52,676 nucleotides of DNA from the IMG/VR virus record IMGVR_UViG_3300007346_005272, positions 1 through 52,676 of that record. One strand, written 5' to 3'. This DNA is from a virus. Every line of letters begins with the position of its first letter. Position 1 is the stretch's first letter. Below the pieces are notes generated by a model, which was given only the letters and a program-made list of their open reading frames with translations, was not told the origin of the DNA and made no database searches. Shown in pieces: positions 33,901 to 41,240 of the stretch. The translations under genes and the position numbers were made by a program.

Positions 33901-35746
33901 ACGCTAATGCCGAAGCAAACCCGCCCAACGCCCGACGCAAAGGAACACCGCCAGGACGGACACGCTTAAAGTTCACCCCGCCCAAATACGCCTGATCCTT
34001 ATAGGCATCTATCTTAAACGCAATATCCGCCTGATACTCTTTATAGAGTGTATCGGGTTGGACCGCCTTTGCGGTTATGAAAAAAGGGTTTACGGACTTG
34101 CCCTCCGGAACAAGCTCAAAGATCGGATCGTCCTTAGCACGACGTGGTGCAGAACGAGACAAAAACGTTTCATAAACCCACTGAGGAACCTGACGAACCG
34201 TGCCCCCCGGCCCCTGTACTTTAACTAGTTTGTTGTCGGCCTGTTCAACATTAAAGCGGCCCTGCTCATTAAGATTGCCGAACTCGACAACGAACTTACC
34301 GCCAGAATCGTCAGCAAACCCTCGCAGACCGGCAGTCGGATCCGGAAGATCAGCATCACGAGAAATGCGAGTAGGTAGAGTACGACTTAAAGACGCACGA
34401 TCTGCAGGACTAAGCTCACCGCCCTCTCTACCGAAACGAACAACACCGACCTCAGGAATCGCAAAGTACACATCCCTAAAGCCCGCATTGATAGACTGAA
34501 CAGCCTCAACGATTTCAGGAGAATCAAACGAAGCATCAGGATTCTTGATAATCAACGAGCCGTCCACAACATCGTCAAAGTCGCCGGTCTGATTAGCGAA
34601 GAAACTCAAACCTGCAACAGGCTCAAGAATAACACCATCTCGTTTAGAAACCCGAATGCTCCAACGATCATCATCAATAGCGTTCAGAACCGTGTTAACA
34701 CCAGCGGCACGAGCAGTGACATTGACTTTCTTCGGAGTGGTCGGAATCTGGGCAGCACGAATAAAGACGCCAGGATTTCTTTGAGAGCGCAAATCGCCAA
34801 TACTCGAAATAAGTTCAGCGTTTCTAGCTAACCTAGCCAGCGCCCGACCCGTACCACCGATGAGAGATCCCGGACCAACCCCCGGAATACCCAAAACCTG
34901 GGCACCACAAGTACTGAAACGACGATCAGTGAACGTACCGCCATTCTCAAACCCAGGCGGACAACGGAACCGGTTACGGGCACCACGACCCGAACGGCCC
35001 AATAAGCGACGACCAGCGCCCGCCAAACGACGGCCACGACCGCTACCTCCACCCGGAGTTAGCGCACGATAAATCCCTGAACGCACAGGACTTCTGACAA
35101 CACTAACATTGCCAGGAAGAGCACTGGAGCCGACAGCCTGAGCTACCTGACCAAAGCGACTGTTAGAACCAAACAAGCCTACACGCTTAACAGAAAACTC
35201 ATCATGCTCAACAGCAATTGGTGTATCCAAATACTGCCTAAAAATAGCAGCCTTCATATCAACAACATTCTGACGACCCGCAATCGGCTGAACCAAAATG
35301 CCGCCATAAGCACGAGACTCGCTCACAGCATAACGCAAAGAAGAACCAGAATACTCTGGCTGACTCAAATCAACAGACTTTGCTTTTCGAGCAGCAGAAC
35401 GAACACGACGAGTCAACTTGCCACGCCGCTTCCGGTTCCCCTTACCAGCGCCACGCTTACCCTTGCCCTCATTCGGCCACTTACCAGTCAACTCGTGGTG
35501 AAGCCAAGCACAAATACGCTGCGGCTTACCACCAAACTGCGGCTTGTCCATCAAAATAACGACACACCGACGAAAGCCACCCGGCTTCTTCATGATCGGA
35601 CGCCAATACTTCAGCAGATCTTCAAGATTGCCACGACGAGGACCACGGCCACGAGTTAAAGCAGTTAACTGGTCGGCGTTAGGCCCAATTTCAGGACCAA
35701 CCTTAGAAAAATAAGGTCCGATTTCAGGAGTTTCAGTTTCCATCAT
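30938..35746 (-). CDS. Very large multidomain head-operon protein with paired CPPGF cysteine motifs
   Basis: About 1602 aa. The start is placed at the ATG-ATG near 35746/35743 because GGAAAGG lies 7 nt upstream; an ATG at 35761 would overlap more of the previous gene and has no ribosome binding site. The N-terminal ~35-90 (GNLEDLLKYWRPIMKKPGGF, ICAWLHHELTGKWP) is a recurrent beginning of phage head proteins. A very basic stretch follows (~94-125). Two copies of RCPPGF-x2-GG-x-[FL]T[DN]-x4-[ST]TCG lie at residues ~260 and ~624, separated by beta-rich regions. The C-terminal half is acidic and helical with no recognised enzyme motif. No MuF motif was identified with confidence. It is probably a virion or ejected polyprotein by position. 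Confidence 0.7.
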   Translation of the reverse strand: MMETETPEIGPYFSKVGPEIGPNADQLTALTRGRGPRRGNLEDLLKYWRPIMKKPGGFRRCVVILMDKPQFGGKPQRICAWLHHELTGKWPNEGKGKRGAGKGNRKRRGKLTRRVRSAARKAKSVDLSQPEYSGSSLRYAVSESRAYGGILVQPIAGRQNVVDMKAAIFRQYLDTPIAVEHDEFSVKRVGLFGSNSRFGQVAQAVGSSALPGNVSVVRSPVRSGIYRALTPGGGSGRGRRLAGAGRRLLGRSGRGARNRFRCPPGFENGGTFTDRRFSTCGAQVLGIPGVGPGSLIGGTGRALARLARNAELISSIGDLRSQRNPGVFIRAAQIPTTPKKVNVTARAAGVNTVLNAIDDDRWSIRVSKRDGVILEPVAGLSFFANQTGDFDDVVDGSLIIKNPDASFDSPEIVEAVQSINAGFRDVYFAIPEVGVVRFGREGGELSPADRASLSRTLPTRISRDADLPDPTAGLRGFADDSGGKFVVEFGNLNEQGRFNVEQADNKLVKVQGPGGTVRQVPQWVYETFLSRSAPRRAKDDPIFELVPEGKSVNPFFITAKAVQPDTLYKEYQADIAFKIDAYKDQAYLGGVNFKRVRPGGVPLRRALGGFASALAFFDPSISRYRCPPGFTGGGQLTNMRGTTCGRSLRSSTMLSLGNLQDARGKFARNRPGSGRLAGVIVDDIEEGSFRQGVFETQAAFDEVIADFDKLSERLPPVDQLDRLTPVNMPPLTDDVRAALDNIGNDLSAALRRVQFSGADELDEPSWEALASRLQDIATVEAQRQAYLDFYGIRSPGLESAARLDSDIDEFAGRLVGIAENRRVATTVDEVAEEGVTALSVGERAEERIEALIDLNDQDGLWDVASMVDYADLLDQLPMPETDEEDRRLGLTQEQFRDAMVNQVSKYVAKVGEDPDSLSLEEYSYLSYALGRIAETEGYGPDRRMLSMAYDTIYNLTADRRRRELGQLDRPSSERSEEALIYLILSTSENEYLDNVEDYAARMVDRVYAQLNASEGDAYDLFTKNVVMEKELERMLGRSVKDIHNVSMYESVADAMINDMFRRADAAGLTYSAEDKAVTERVLKDTISHMKRGFELQRVSSNMSRAGEDLDRLYSQFLDNDRDIERLVRSISDREFVVAMASLQMSIDNLYGVDGAEQNLAALIAFKTEFRDARAKTIGDVAGKINYVVNDPDLLPGPNDVPVWQVAIRERKKASTQGILTLGLSGLTPEEYDVSLPGETPYDTLYRLQSEGKLGEWALKLLNASDPKDAKDRSKRTIVAAYDARTDDDRPVMVEIDNVSNADSVYISTFDELGLVSDLYVTVFDEDGNELTRQKVSPTGNVVRTLAFSSDGSYSVQHDYVVVNSRDDPEFPFSVPLPDGSILKLDNRKRGISDLLNARYLGMAFAAGFKENHNLDVGWDGKYVWPKKGVRSNTEYKIKNLNLAFRDLVKNYDGAKDAIDKGQSLSRYQITALLVFDGDDSKRDRVASLLNQNLQLGDDKFKDWAQYPEFVQALRAKTGSKHEGHVVKLFKDSYLSFNNAEALALMDEVNDFIPAGSVSRITSVDEINALGSYADRSNQKLGDFTIDEGVIDLSSADINEIGC

Positions 35747-35915
35747 CAGAAGCCTTTCCATCGTCCAAGGGAACGTACTCTACAAGCACATCATCCTGAT
35801 AAAAGTATTTTACCGTATCTTTGTGCCAACTATCGCCTACAACAGCATTGCTGCCTACATTAAATAATGCCTCATTTGCCTGACTGATCACTTGCTCTAA
35901 GCGAGCGGGTCTCAT
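35733..35915 (-). CDS. Small unknown head-operon protein
   Basis: A 60-aa protein from ATG 35915 (MRPARLEQVISQANEALF), with GGAAGGGG 9 nt upstream; the in-frame TTG at 35924 is less likely. Helical N-terminus, a KYFYQDDVLVEYVPL strand pair and an acidic tail. It lies between the acidic head protein and the 1600-aa gene and overlaps the latter slightly. No family is recognised. Confidence 0.55.
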   Translation of the reverse strand: MRPARLEQVISQANEALFNVGSNAVVGDSWHKDTVKYFYQDDVLVEYVPLDDGKASDDGN

Positions 35916-35935
35916 AAGCTGCAACCCCTTCCGGA

Positions 35936-37828
35936 TCAGGCCAAATCTTCACCATCGAGCATGTTCTGGAATTCGGCCAAAGCGTTGATAAGCTCAACGT
36001 CTTCTTCCTTCTCCGCAGGCGCATCAGCCTCCGCTTCAGGTGCCTCTGGCTCTTCCTCGTTCCAATCCGCAGGAATCATGTCTTCCTTGCCAAGCTCCTT
36101 AGCACGCTTCATGATGTGCTCCTTAGCCGCAGCCTTATCCTTGGCACGACCGTAAGCCTGGATAGCGTTATCCAGATCCGCAGCATCAGCAATTGGGAAA
36201 GAACCGTCAGGAAGAGCGTCGCCAGACTCAGCCATGGCCTCACGCTGTTCACGAGAGTACATGCGCTTGATCTCAAGCTCAGCCTCAAGAGCCTTCAGTT
36301 CATCTTCCTCGTCCATGTCGTAGTCGAAAGGATTCTCAACTTCGTACTCATCGAAGCCAAGGACCTTGCCCTCAGGAGAAACGAACACATCGTAGCTCTT
36401 CTCGTTGGTATCAACCTCAACGACGTACACGTCCTGATTAGCAAACACATCGACCAGAACGCCCATCACGTCGCCCTTGATGTCGAGATCCTCAAGAGCC
36501 TTAACGGCAGCGTCTTCGGCGTCGGCCTGAGATACAATGTCCTGCATCTCACCAGACTTGGCATCCATCTCATCTTCATCAATACGCAGCCAGCCCATCT
36601 CCTCGCCCTCGCCGGACAGGAAGACCTGAATGCACGAACCATCGGCACGCTTCACATCGACAACGAAAATGTCGTCTGCTGTTGAGTAACCAGAACCAAC
36701 AATCTCTGAACCTTGATGTAGTGACTTGACCTGGGACTCAATATCTCCTAAACCGGGGAGATCTTCGGTAGGCATACACCCTCCTTGACAAAACTCGCAT
36801 GGTTGATTAACTGACTTACGGCTAAATCCGCACAGGAAGTCATCTGACTTCATGCCCTCTGCGGGCATTCCTGCAGGAGCATCTTCCTGTGCCTGCTGCT
36901 GAGCAGCCTGCCGAGCTTCACGAGCAGCTTCAGCCTGTTCGGCTTCACGCTCTTTCTTGGCAGCCATTTCTTTCTTGCTCAGATCCATCCACTCATCGTG
37001 GGAAGCGCAAGGCATGAACATCTTACCTGCACGGTGCATGCCTTCGCAACCAAGAGCTTCAGCACGTTCCATCGCTTCTTCAGCAGTTTCAAATACGTCT
37101 TCAACAGCGTTCTCGTCTTCTGCCTTCCGCATAGCGTTCAGCTCAAGGGGACTGCGACGACGATAGCGTCTACCATAGCCCTTGCTGGTGCCCTCTTCGT
37201 AAACATCGACAGCCTCAAAAGCTCCCTTAGCGTCTTCGTCAAGACCATCGTAGTCTTCATCGGAAACTAGCTCACCGTCTTCCATCATTTCCTTAAACCG
37301 AGAGTCGGTCAAGAAAATTGAAGGCTTGTCACTCTTAGGCGCACGCATCATTGACATGATGACTGCGGCCTTTTCGCTCACATCATCATCTTCGTCGTCT
37401 TCGGCGTCTTCGTCGGCTTCTTCTTCGTCGGCTTCCTCGCCATCTTCGTCGGCTTCCTCGCCATCTTCGTCGGCTTCCTCGGCGTCCTCGTCATCCTCGT
37501 CATCCTCGTCCGCCTCATCAGCTTCGTCTTCGTCAGCCTCGTCCTCGTCATCTTCTGACTTGAAACGGAACATCCAACCCATAGGAGTATCACCCTTCTC
37601 GTCCATGACAAGAACCTTCTCCATGAGCAGCTGATCTTCTTCAGAAAGCTCAGCAAACTCCTCTTCAGAAATTAGCTCACCAGCATCCTGCATCTCCTTG
37701 AAACGGATATCGGTCATGAAAACAGAAGGCGCACCCTTCTCGTCCTCATGCATGCCCTTCTCTTCACCGTCCAGCATCGCCTGAATTTCTTCAAACTTCT
37801 GAAGGTCTTCGTTAAGATTTTCACTCAT
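35936..37828 (-). CDS. Acidic modular head protein (possible scaffold/accessory)
   Basis: A 630-aa, extremely acidic protein. Modules: a duplicated 35-residue unit, [AK]PS[VI]F[ML]TD-x-RFKEM...DGEL[IV]S-type, at ~33-66 and ~168-201; a DE-only tract at ~91-149 with DGEEADE repeats; a C-x3-H-x8-C motif (C261-H265-C274); a CxxC-x3-C cluster (C344, C347, C351) after C333; two PepSY-like alpha/beta repeats (~360-420 and ~425-495); and LPDGSFPI...NAIQAYGRAKD (~539-588), shared with the protein at 25831-27348. Its first and last ~20 residues also resemble each other (IQAMLDGEE, FQNMLDGED). It sits right after the prohead protease, where scaffolds are often encoded. Scaffold role is inferred. Confidence 0.7.
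   Translation of the reverse strand: MSENLNEDLQKFEEIQAMLDGEEKGMHEDEKGAPSVFMTDIRFKEMQDAGELISEEEFAELSEEDQLLMEKVLVMDEKGDTPMGWMFRFKSEDDEDEADEDEADEADEDDEDDEDAEEADEDGEEADEDGEEADEEEADEDAEDDEDDDVSEKAAVIMSMMRAPKSDKPSIFLTDSRFKEMMEDGELVSDEDYDGLDEDAKGAFEAVDVYEEGTSKGYGRRYRRRSPLELNAMRKAEDENAVEDVFETAEEAMERAEALGCEGMHRAGKMFMPCASHDEWMDLSKKEMAAKKEREAEQAEAAREARQAAQQQAQEDAPAGMPAEGMKSDDFLCGFSRKSVNQPCEFCQGGCMPTEDLPGLGDIESQVKSLHQGSEIVGSGYSTADDIFVVDVKRADGSCIQVFLSGEGEEMGWLRIDEDEMDAKSGEMQDIVSQADAEDAAVKALEDLDIKGDVMGVLVDVFANQDVYVVEVDTNEKSYDVFVSPEGKVLGFDEYEVENPFDYDMDEEDELKALEAELEIKRMYSREQREAMAESGDALPDGSFPIADAADLDNAIQAYGRAKDKAAAKEHIMKRAKELGKEDMIPADWNEEEPEAPEAEADAPAEKEEDVELINALAEFQNMLDGEDLA
37380..37556. repeat. Low-complexity coding repeat (Asp/Glu tract)
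   Basis: GAC/GAG/GCC-type codons repeat here, including a 21-bp period encoding DGEEADE three times (about 37425-37490). It is coding repeat within the acidic head protein and may vary in length between relatives. Confidence 0.8.
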
Positions 37829-37858
37829 TATAAACTCCTAAATCCTTTATAGAGTATC

Positions 37859-39436
37859 TTATTGAGCACCCTCATCGGTGTCAATGGGTTCTGTAATGCT
37901 AATGCTAGGAACAAATTCCAAAGTAGCCAAAGAATCCGCTACCTTAACCATAAGTTCATCATGATCCATCTTCGTAGAGAAGTGAACATCCACGCCCTCA
38001 TCTGTCTTGAAGGAGAAAACAGGCACAGCCGAAAGCGCAGACGAAACATCAAGAGCCTCATCATCAGAGCACTTAACGTGTACCACGAAACCAGAAACAG
38101 CCTTTTCGCCCTGCTCCATTGGACGAGACATCGGAGCCTCCGTCAGATAATCCTCAACGCCAGCAATAAGCTCAAGCGTGGCTTCACGTAGTGTGCCTGC
38201 ACCACGAAGCTTCAACATCTCGTTGTAAGCCATCAAAAGAAGCGCCATGGGGTCTTTGAGATACTCAGGTGTCTTTGACTCCCCGTACCCATGACCCTTT
38301 TCTTCGGTACCGCAAGAACAGCCGCCAGTAGCATCCTTTGCCTCTTCGACCTCCACACCGGCCAAGTAGTTGTTGTGAACATTGATGTTAGCATTACCAT
38401 CAAAACGTTTCAGTGCCTCAAGGTACTCCTCGTGCGTGTCACAAGGAAGATAGCCACCACCATGTGAGTGGGTGCCAGAACAACCAAATGTTTTCGACCA
38501 TGCTAAAGCAATATCAGGAGTCGCCCAAGTACCGTGCTCGTCCTCTGCGTCACGGATACCTTCAGGCTCTTCAGCGTCCTTCTCGTCAGGGTCCTTAACC
38601 ATCATCGAAGGAGGAGCCGAATCACCAACCGGCGTATACGACATCGTAGGCGTCACCCTCGTAGGCTTCCCAACCATGATGTTGCCTTCGTCCATTGAGA
38701 ACGTGGCCATCCATGTCATGTCTTCGCCTGTCTCAAAGATTACCGAGTTTCCGTCAACACTGATAATTTTTACCGGCTTACGAAGAGCTTGAGAAAGCGC
38801 ATTGCCAATCATTGATGACATTGCGTCGGCTCTATTTGACGGCTTACCCATTCCGTTGTCATCCATATGCATTTTTGTCACTGTGCCTTCTTCATCGTCT
38901 TTTACAGAAATAGTACCGGTTAGCTGATTAGCGCCGTGTAGTACGGGAGAAATCTCGTATAGTTCAACTTCTTTAAGCATGTTTGCTTTTTGCATAGCAT
39001 CGTAATCGGCGGTTAGTGTTTTGTAACCAATCGACCACTCTTGATCATTTCCATAAAATGCAACATTTGCGAACGCCTCACGACCACGCTCAGTATTGAG
39101 GTTAAACTGAACTTTTGCGTAAAGTCCGCCAATCTTAGCATTCTTCATCTTCTCAGGCAGTCTTGGATCATTTCTAGAAACTTCGTAAATCTCCAGAACC
39201 TTACCGATGGGCTGATTCCAATCGTGGCCCCAAACAACTCGGGGCTTACGGCGCTTTAAAGATTCGTTAAAAGCCCCAGAAATAACAACATCGCCAACTG
39301 AATCGCGATTGCCAATACCTGAAACAAATGCTTCGACAATACCTTCGGCTTTATCAATGCCAATCTGGCCTGAAATGGCCTTAAAAGTGAAGTCTTCTTC
39401 CTTTTCAGATGCATTTTCCATAACGACAGAAGTCAT
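37859..39436 (-). CDS. HK97-type prohead protease with long C-terminal extension
   Basis: A 525-aa protein. Residues ~18-180 form a prohead serine protease: GIVEAFVSGIGNRDSVGDVV, GAFNESLKRRKPRVVWGHDW with catalytic H71, EWSIGYKT with S135, and EVELYEISPVLHGANQL (~156-172). It should cleave the capsid protein's N-terminal domain. The extension (~185-525) is unusual in length. It contains helical DNA-binding-like residues, the C-x3-H-x8-C motif (C319-H323-C332, followed by DTHEEYLEAL), a CSCG pair at ~373-375 and an acidic alpha/beta end. ATG at 39436 has AAGGAGAG upstream. It is encoded between portal and acidic head protein. Confidence 0.9.
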   Translation of the reverse strand: MTSVVMENASEKEEDFTFKAISGQIGIDKAEGIVEAFVSGIGNRDSVGDVVISGAFNESLKRRKPRVVWGHDWNQPIGKVLEIYEVSRNDPRLPEKMKNAKIGGLYAKVQFNLNTERGREAFANVAFYGNDQEWSIGYKTLTADYDAMQKANMLKEVELYEISPVLHGANQLTGTISVKDDEEGTVTKMHMDDNGMGKPSNRADAMSSMIGNALSQALRKPVKIISVDGNSVIFETGEDMTWMATFSMDEGNIMVGKPTRVTPTMSYTPVGDSAPPSMMVKDPDEKDAEEPEGIRDAEDEHGTWATPDIALAWSKTFGCSGTHSHGGGYLPCDTHEEYLEALKRFDGNANINVHNNYLAGVEVEEAKDATGGCSCGTEEKGHGYGESKTPEYLKDPMALLLMAYNEMLKLRGAGTLREATLELIAGVEDYLTEAPMSRPMEQGEKAVSGFVVHVKCSDDEALDVSSALSAVPVFSFKTDEGVDVHFSTKMDHDELMVKVADSLATLEFVPSISITEPIDTDEGAQ

Positions 39437-39501
39437 GTCTCTCCTTAAGGTCTAAGAGCGCCCTGAGTATATGTTATCGGGGCGAGGGTTGTTACTTTAG
39501 C

Positions 39502-39540
39502 GTATTTATATAAACTGAAAAACGGGTAATTATATAAACT
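39502..39540. repeat. Two AT-rich direct repeats with -10-like boxes between portal and protease
   Basis: GTA[AT]TTATATAAACT occurs at 39502-39516 and 39526-39540, a 24-bp period. On the minus strand the copies give TATAAA and TATAAT. They may be tandem -10 boxes or operator sites for the protease-capsid part of the operon. No -35 boxes were found. The remainder of the 102-bp gap holds only the protease ribosome binding site. Confidence 0.4.
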
Positions 39541-41041
39541 ATAGTGCAGATTCGCTAGGAACTCTTGATGCAGGAGCTTCAATATTATCAGTACCCTGCA
39601 CAGTGCCAGCAGGAACAAACCCGCCAACCTCAGGACTAAACTCAGCAACATCCTGACTAAACGCAGCAGACCTCTGCGCATCCAATGATTCACCAACACC
39701 TGCACCGGGAGCACCGCCGCCAGGAGCAATACTGGTCGGAACTGCACCGCCCTCAGCCGCCGCTGCTTCCTCCTGCTCAGCAGCAATCTCCTCCTGCGTT
39801 TTCTCAGTATTCGCAATCGGCGTCTGATTCGGGTTAGCCAACAACGAATCAGCAATATCGCCATCAACACGCTTACGGCTCACCGCTTGACGATACTCAT
39901 TAACACTAATTAGACCTTGCTGGAACTCTGACAAATAGTGCATCGCCCGCTCCTGACTAGCTAAAACCAGCGTGGGAACATTACCGGTATCGAAATCAAT
40001 GTAGTAAGTAGGATCAATCTTGTCGAACGATCGTGCAATCAAGTCCAAGTGCGGAGACATGGTTTCCATCCAGAAAACCTTCCCCTCTTCAGAAGCGTTA
40101 GCGAAAGTACGGTTAGAAGAGTTGCCGATAATCGACTCAGGTACACCAAATGCTGCCAAAATCTCTTCTTTGGTGATTGTTCGCATCTGGATATACGCAG
40201 CATCACGAGGACTGGCTGCAGTATCAACGAAATCTGCACCATCATCGGCGGAAATTACACCTACAGCGCCTGCTCTACCGATATTGCCACGGAAACGGGA
40301 ACGTAACTCCTCTTTATCCTCGTCAGCGATCTCGCTGCGTAGAACAAGTAGACCGCCGGGACGACCGTCGTTAATCAAGAAGTTCCTGTTGTAGATTTTA
40401 GCCAAACTTTCGACTTCGATAGCAACCCCAGAAGCTTCCATTGGGGTCATCGACAAGTAAGGATCCAAAGGATGCGGACGGCGAATCCAGATGACATTCT
40501 CTGGACGCAACGTACGCTTCTCATGTGCACTAATCTTGACTTCAAAACCCTTCACAAACTTCTGAACATCAGGAATAGGTGACGTATTCTGAGGCGGCAA
40601 AAGGTGAAGCGCAATGGGTACACCACCTCTACCTCGTACAACCTCAACAAAAACACCACGACTACTCATGAGAAGCTGAGCAGACAAACGATACCTAAAC
40701 GCAAACGCATTCTCGCCCTGGTTGGCAGTGTTATTGAAGATTTTCAACAAATCAGCGTCTTGGACAATCTCACCAAAGGGATTGTTGTCTTTGCGTAAAA
40801 TCATGGGAAGGCGTGCTTGGTTTGAAGCGATCACATCAATGCTTCTAAACACCCAAGTGACCTTAGCGACGCCCTCTTTATAAGCCTTAACAATGTCCCA
40901 CCCATCATGATAACCACGATTATCCGCCAAAGAAGGGCTGTACGAAACTGGGGCGCCAACAGAAATAGGAGCAGCTTTCTGCTCCTCTGGCCCTACAGCA
41001 ATGTTGCGAAGTGATTTGTTAGATGTGGAATTCCATGCCAT
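39539..41041 (-). CDS. Portal protein (HK97 family)
   Basis: A 500-aa portal that forms the DNA entry ring. Family patterns: VTWVFRSIDVIASNQARLP (~60-80), RYRLSAQLLMSSRGVFVEVV (~115-135), LLPPQNTSPIPD, VIWIRRPHPLDPYLSMTPME (~183-202), NFLINDGRPGGLL (~222-234), EEILAAFGVPESIIGNSS (~296-313). The C-terminal ~85 residues are Ala/Gly/Pro-rich and probably disordered. The ATG at 41041 shares one base with the stop of the small membrane gene (TAATG), with AGGGG upstream. It is followed by the protease and head genes. Confidence 0.93.
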   Translation of the reverse strand: MAWNSTSNKSLRNIAVGPEEQKAAPISVGAPVSYSPSLADNRGYHDGWDIVKAYKEGVAKVTWVFRSIDVIASNQARLPMILRKDNNPFGEIVQDADLLKIFNNTANQGENAFAFRYRLSAQLLMSSRGVFVEVVRGRGGVPIALHLLPPQNTSPIPDVQKFVKGFEVKISAHEKRTLRPENVIWIRRPHPLDPYLSMTPMEASGVAIEVESLAKIYNRNFLINDGRPGGLLVLRSEIADEDKEELRSRFRGNIGRAGAVGVISADDGADFVDTAASPRDAAYIQMRTITKEEILAAFGVPESIIGNSSNRTFANASEEGKVFWMETMSPHLDLIARSFDKIDPTYYIDFDTGNVPTLVLASQERAMHYLSEFQQGLISVNEYRQAVSRKRVDGDIADSLLANPNQTPIANTEKTQEEIAAEQEEAAAAEGGAVPTSIAPGGGAPGAGVGESLDAQRSAAFSQDVAEFSPEVGGFVPAGTVQGTDNIEAPASRVPSESAL

Positions 41042-41199
41042 TATTCAGCCCCTAAGAGATACCCATAAATACCGCACGCAAGGCCAGCACTTGCCAAACC
41101 CCACCCTAAACTTAGTATACTAAGACCAAGCCCAATTAGAATCACAGAAAAACACATAAGTAGATGGGCGCACGTTGATCGGCTAAAAAAATTCATCAT
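41041..41199 (-). CDS. Small single-TM hydrophobic protein
   Basis: A 52-aa frame from ATG 41199 (a second ATG follows at 41196). It has a polar N-terminus (MNFFSRSTCAH), a hydrophobic stretch of about 35 residues (VILIGLGLSILSLGW, then GLASAGLACGIYGYLL) and ends GAE. Its TAA overlaps the portal ATG by one base, strong evidence of real coupling. One long or two short membrane helices are possible. There is no good ribosome binding site. The role is unknown; a small holin-like or spanin-like protein is one idea. Confidence 0.62.
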   Translation of the reverse strand: MMNFFSRSTCAHLLMCFSVILIGLGLSILSLGWGLASAGLACGIYGYLLGAE

Positions 41200-41200
41200 G

Positions 41201-41226
41201 TTTATACTTTACAGCTAAATAGTCAA
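41201..41226 (-). promoter_or_regulatory. Candidate promoter of the head operon in the divergent gap
   Basis: On the minus strand TTGACT (41221-41226) and TATAAA (41201-41206) are 14 bp apart, shorter than ideal. On the plus strand the same gap offers TATACT (41203-41208), 32 nt before the terminase ATG. Both transcripts must start in or near this ~200-bp stretch, but the exact boxes are uncertain. Confidence 0.3.
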
Positions 41227-41240
41227 GGATTCAAGCAGAT

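Noticed and set aside
30938-35746. MuF-type head morphogenesis/toxin protein
   Set aside because: The position next to head genes suits MuF, but no MuF core motif could be read with confidence.
36116-36685. 189-codon plus-strand frame
   Set aside because: It lies antisense to the acidic head protein, has no ribosome binding site, and its composition follows from the opposite strand's skewed codons.
37380-37556. Possible CRISPR-like array
   Set aside because: Repeats are short (about 21 bp), have no unique spacers and encode an uninterrupted Asp/Glu tract.
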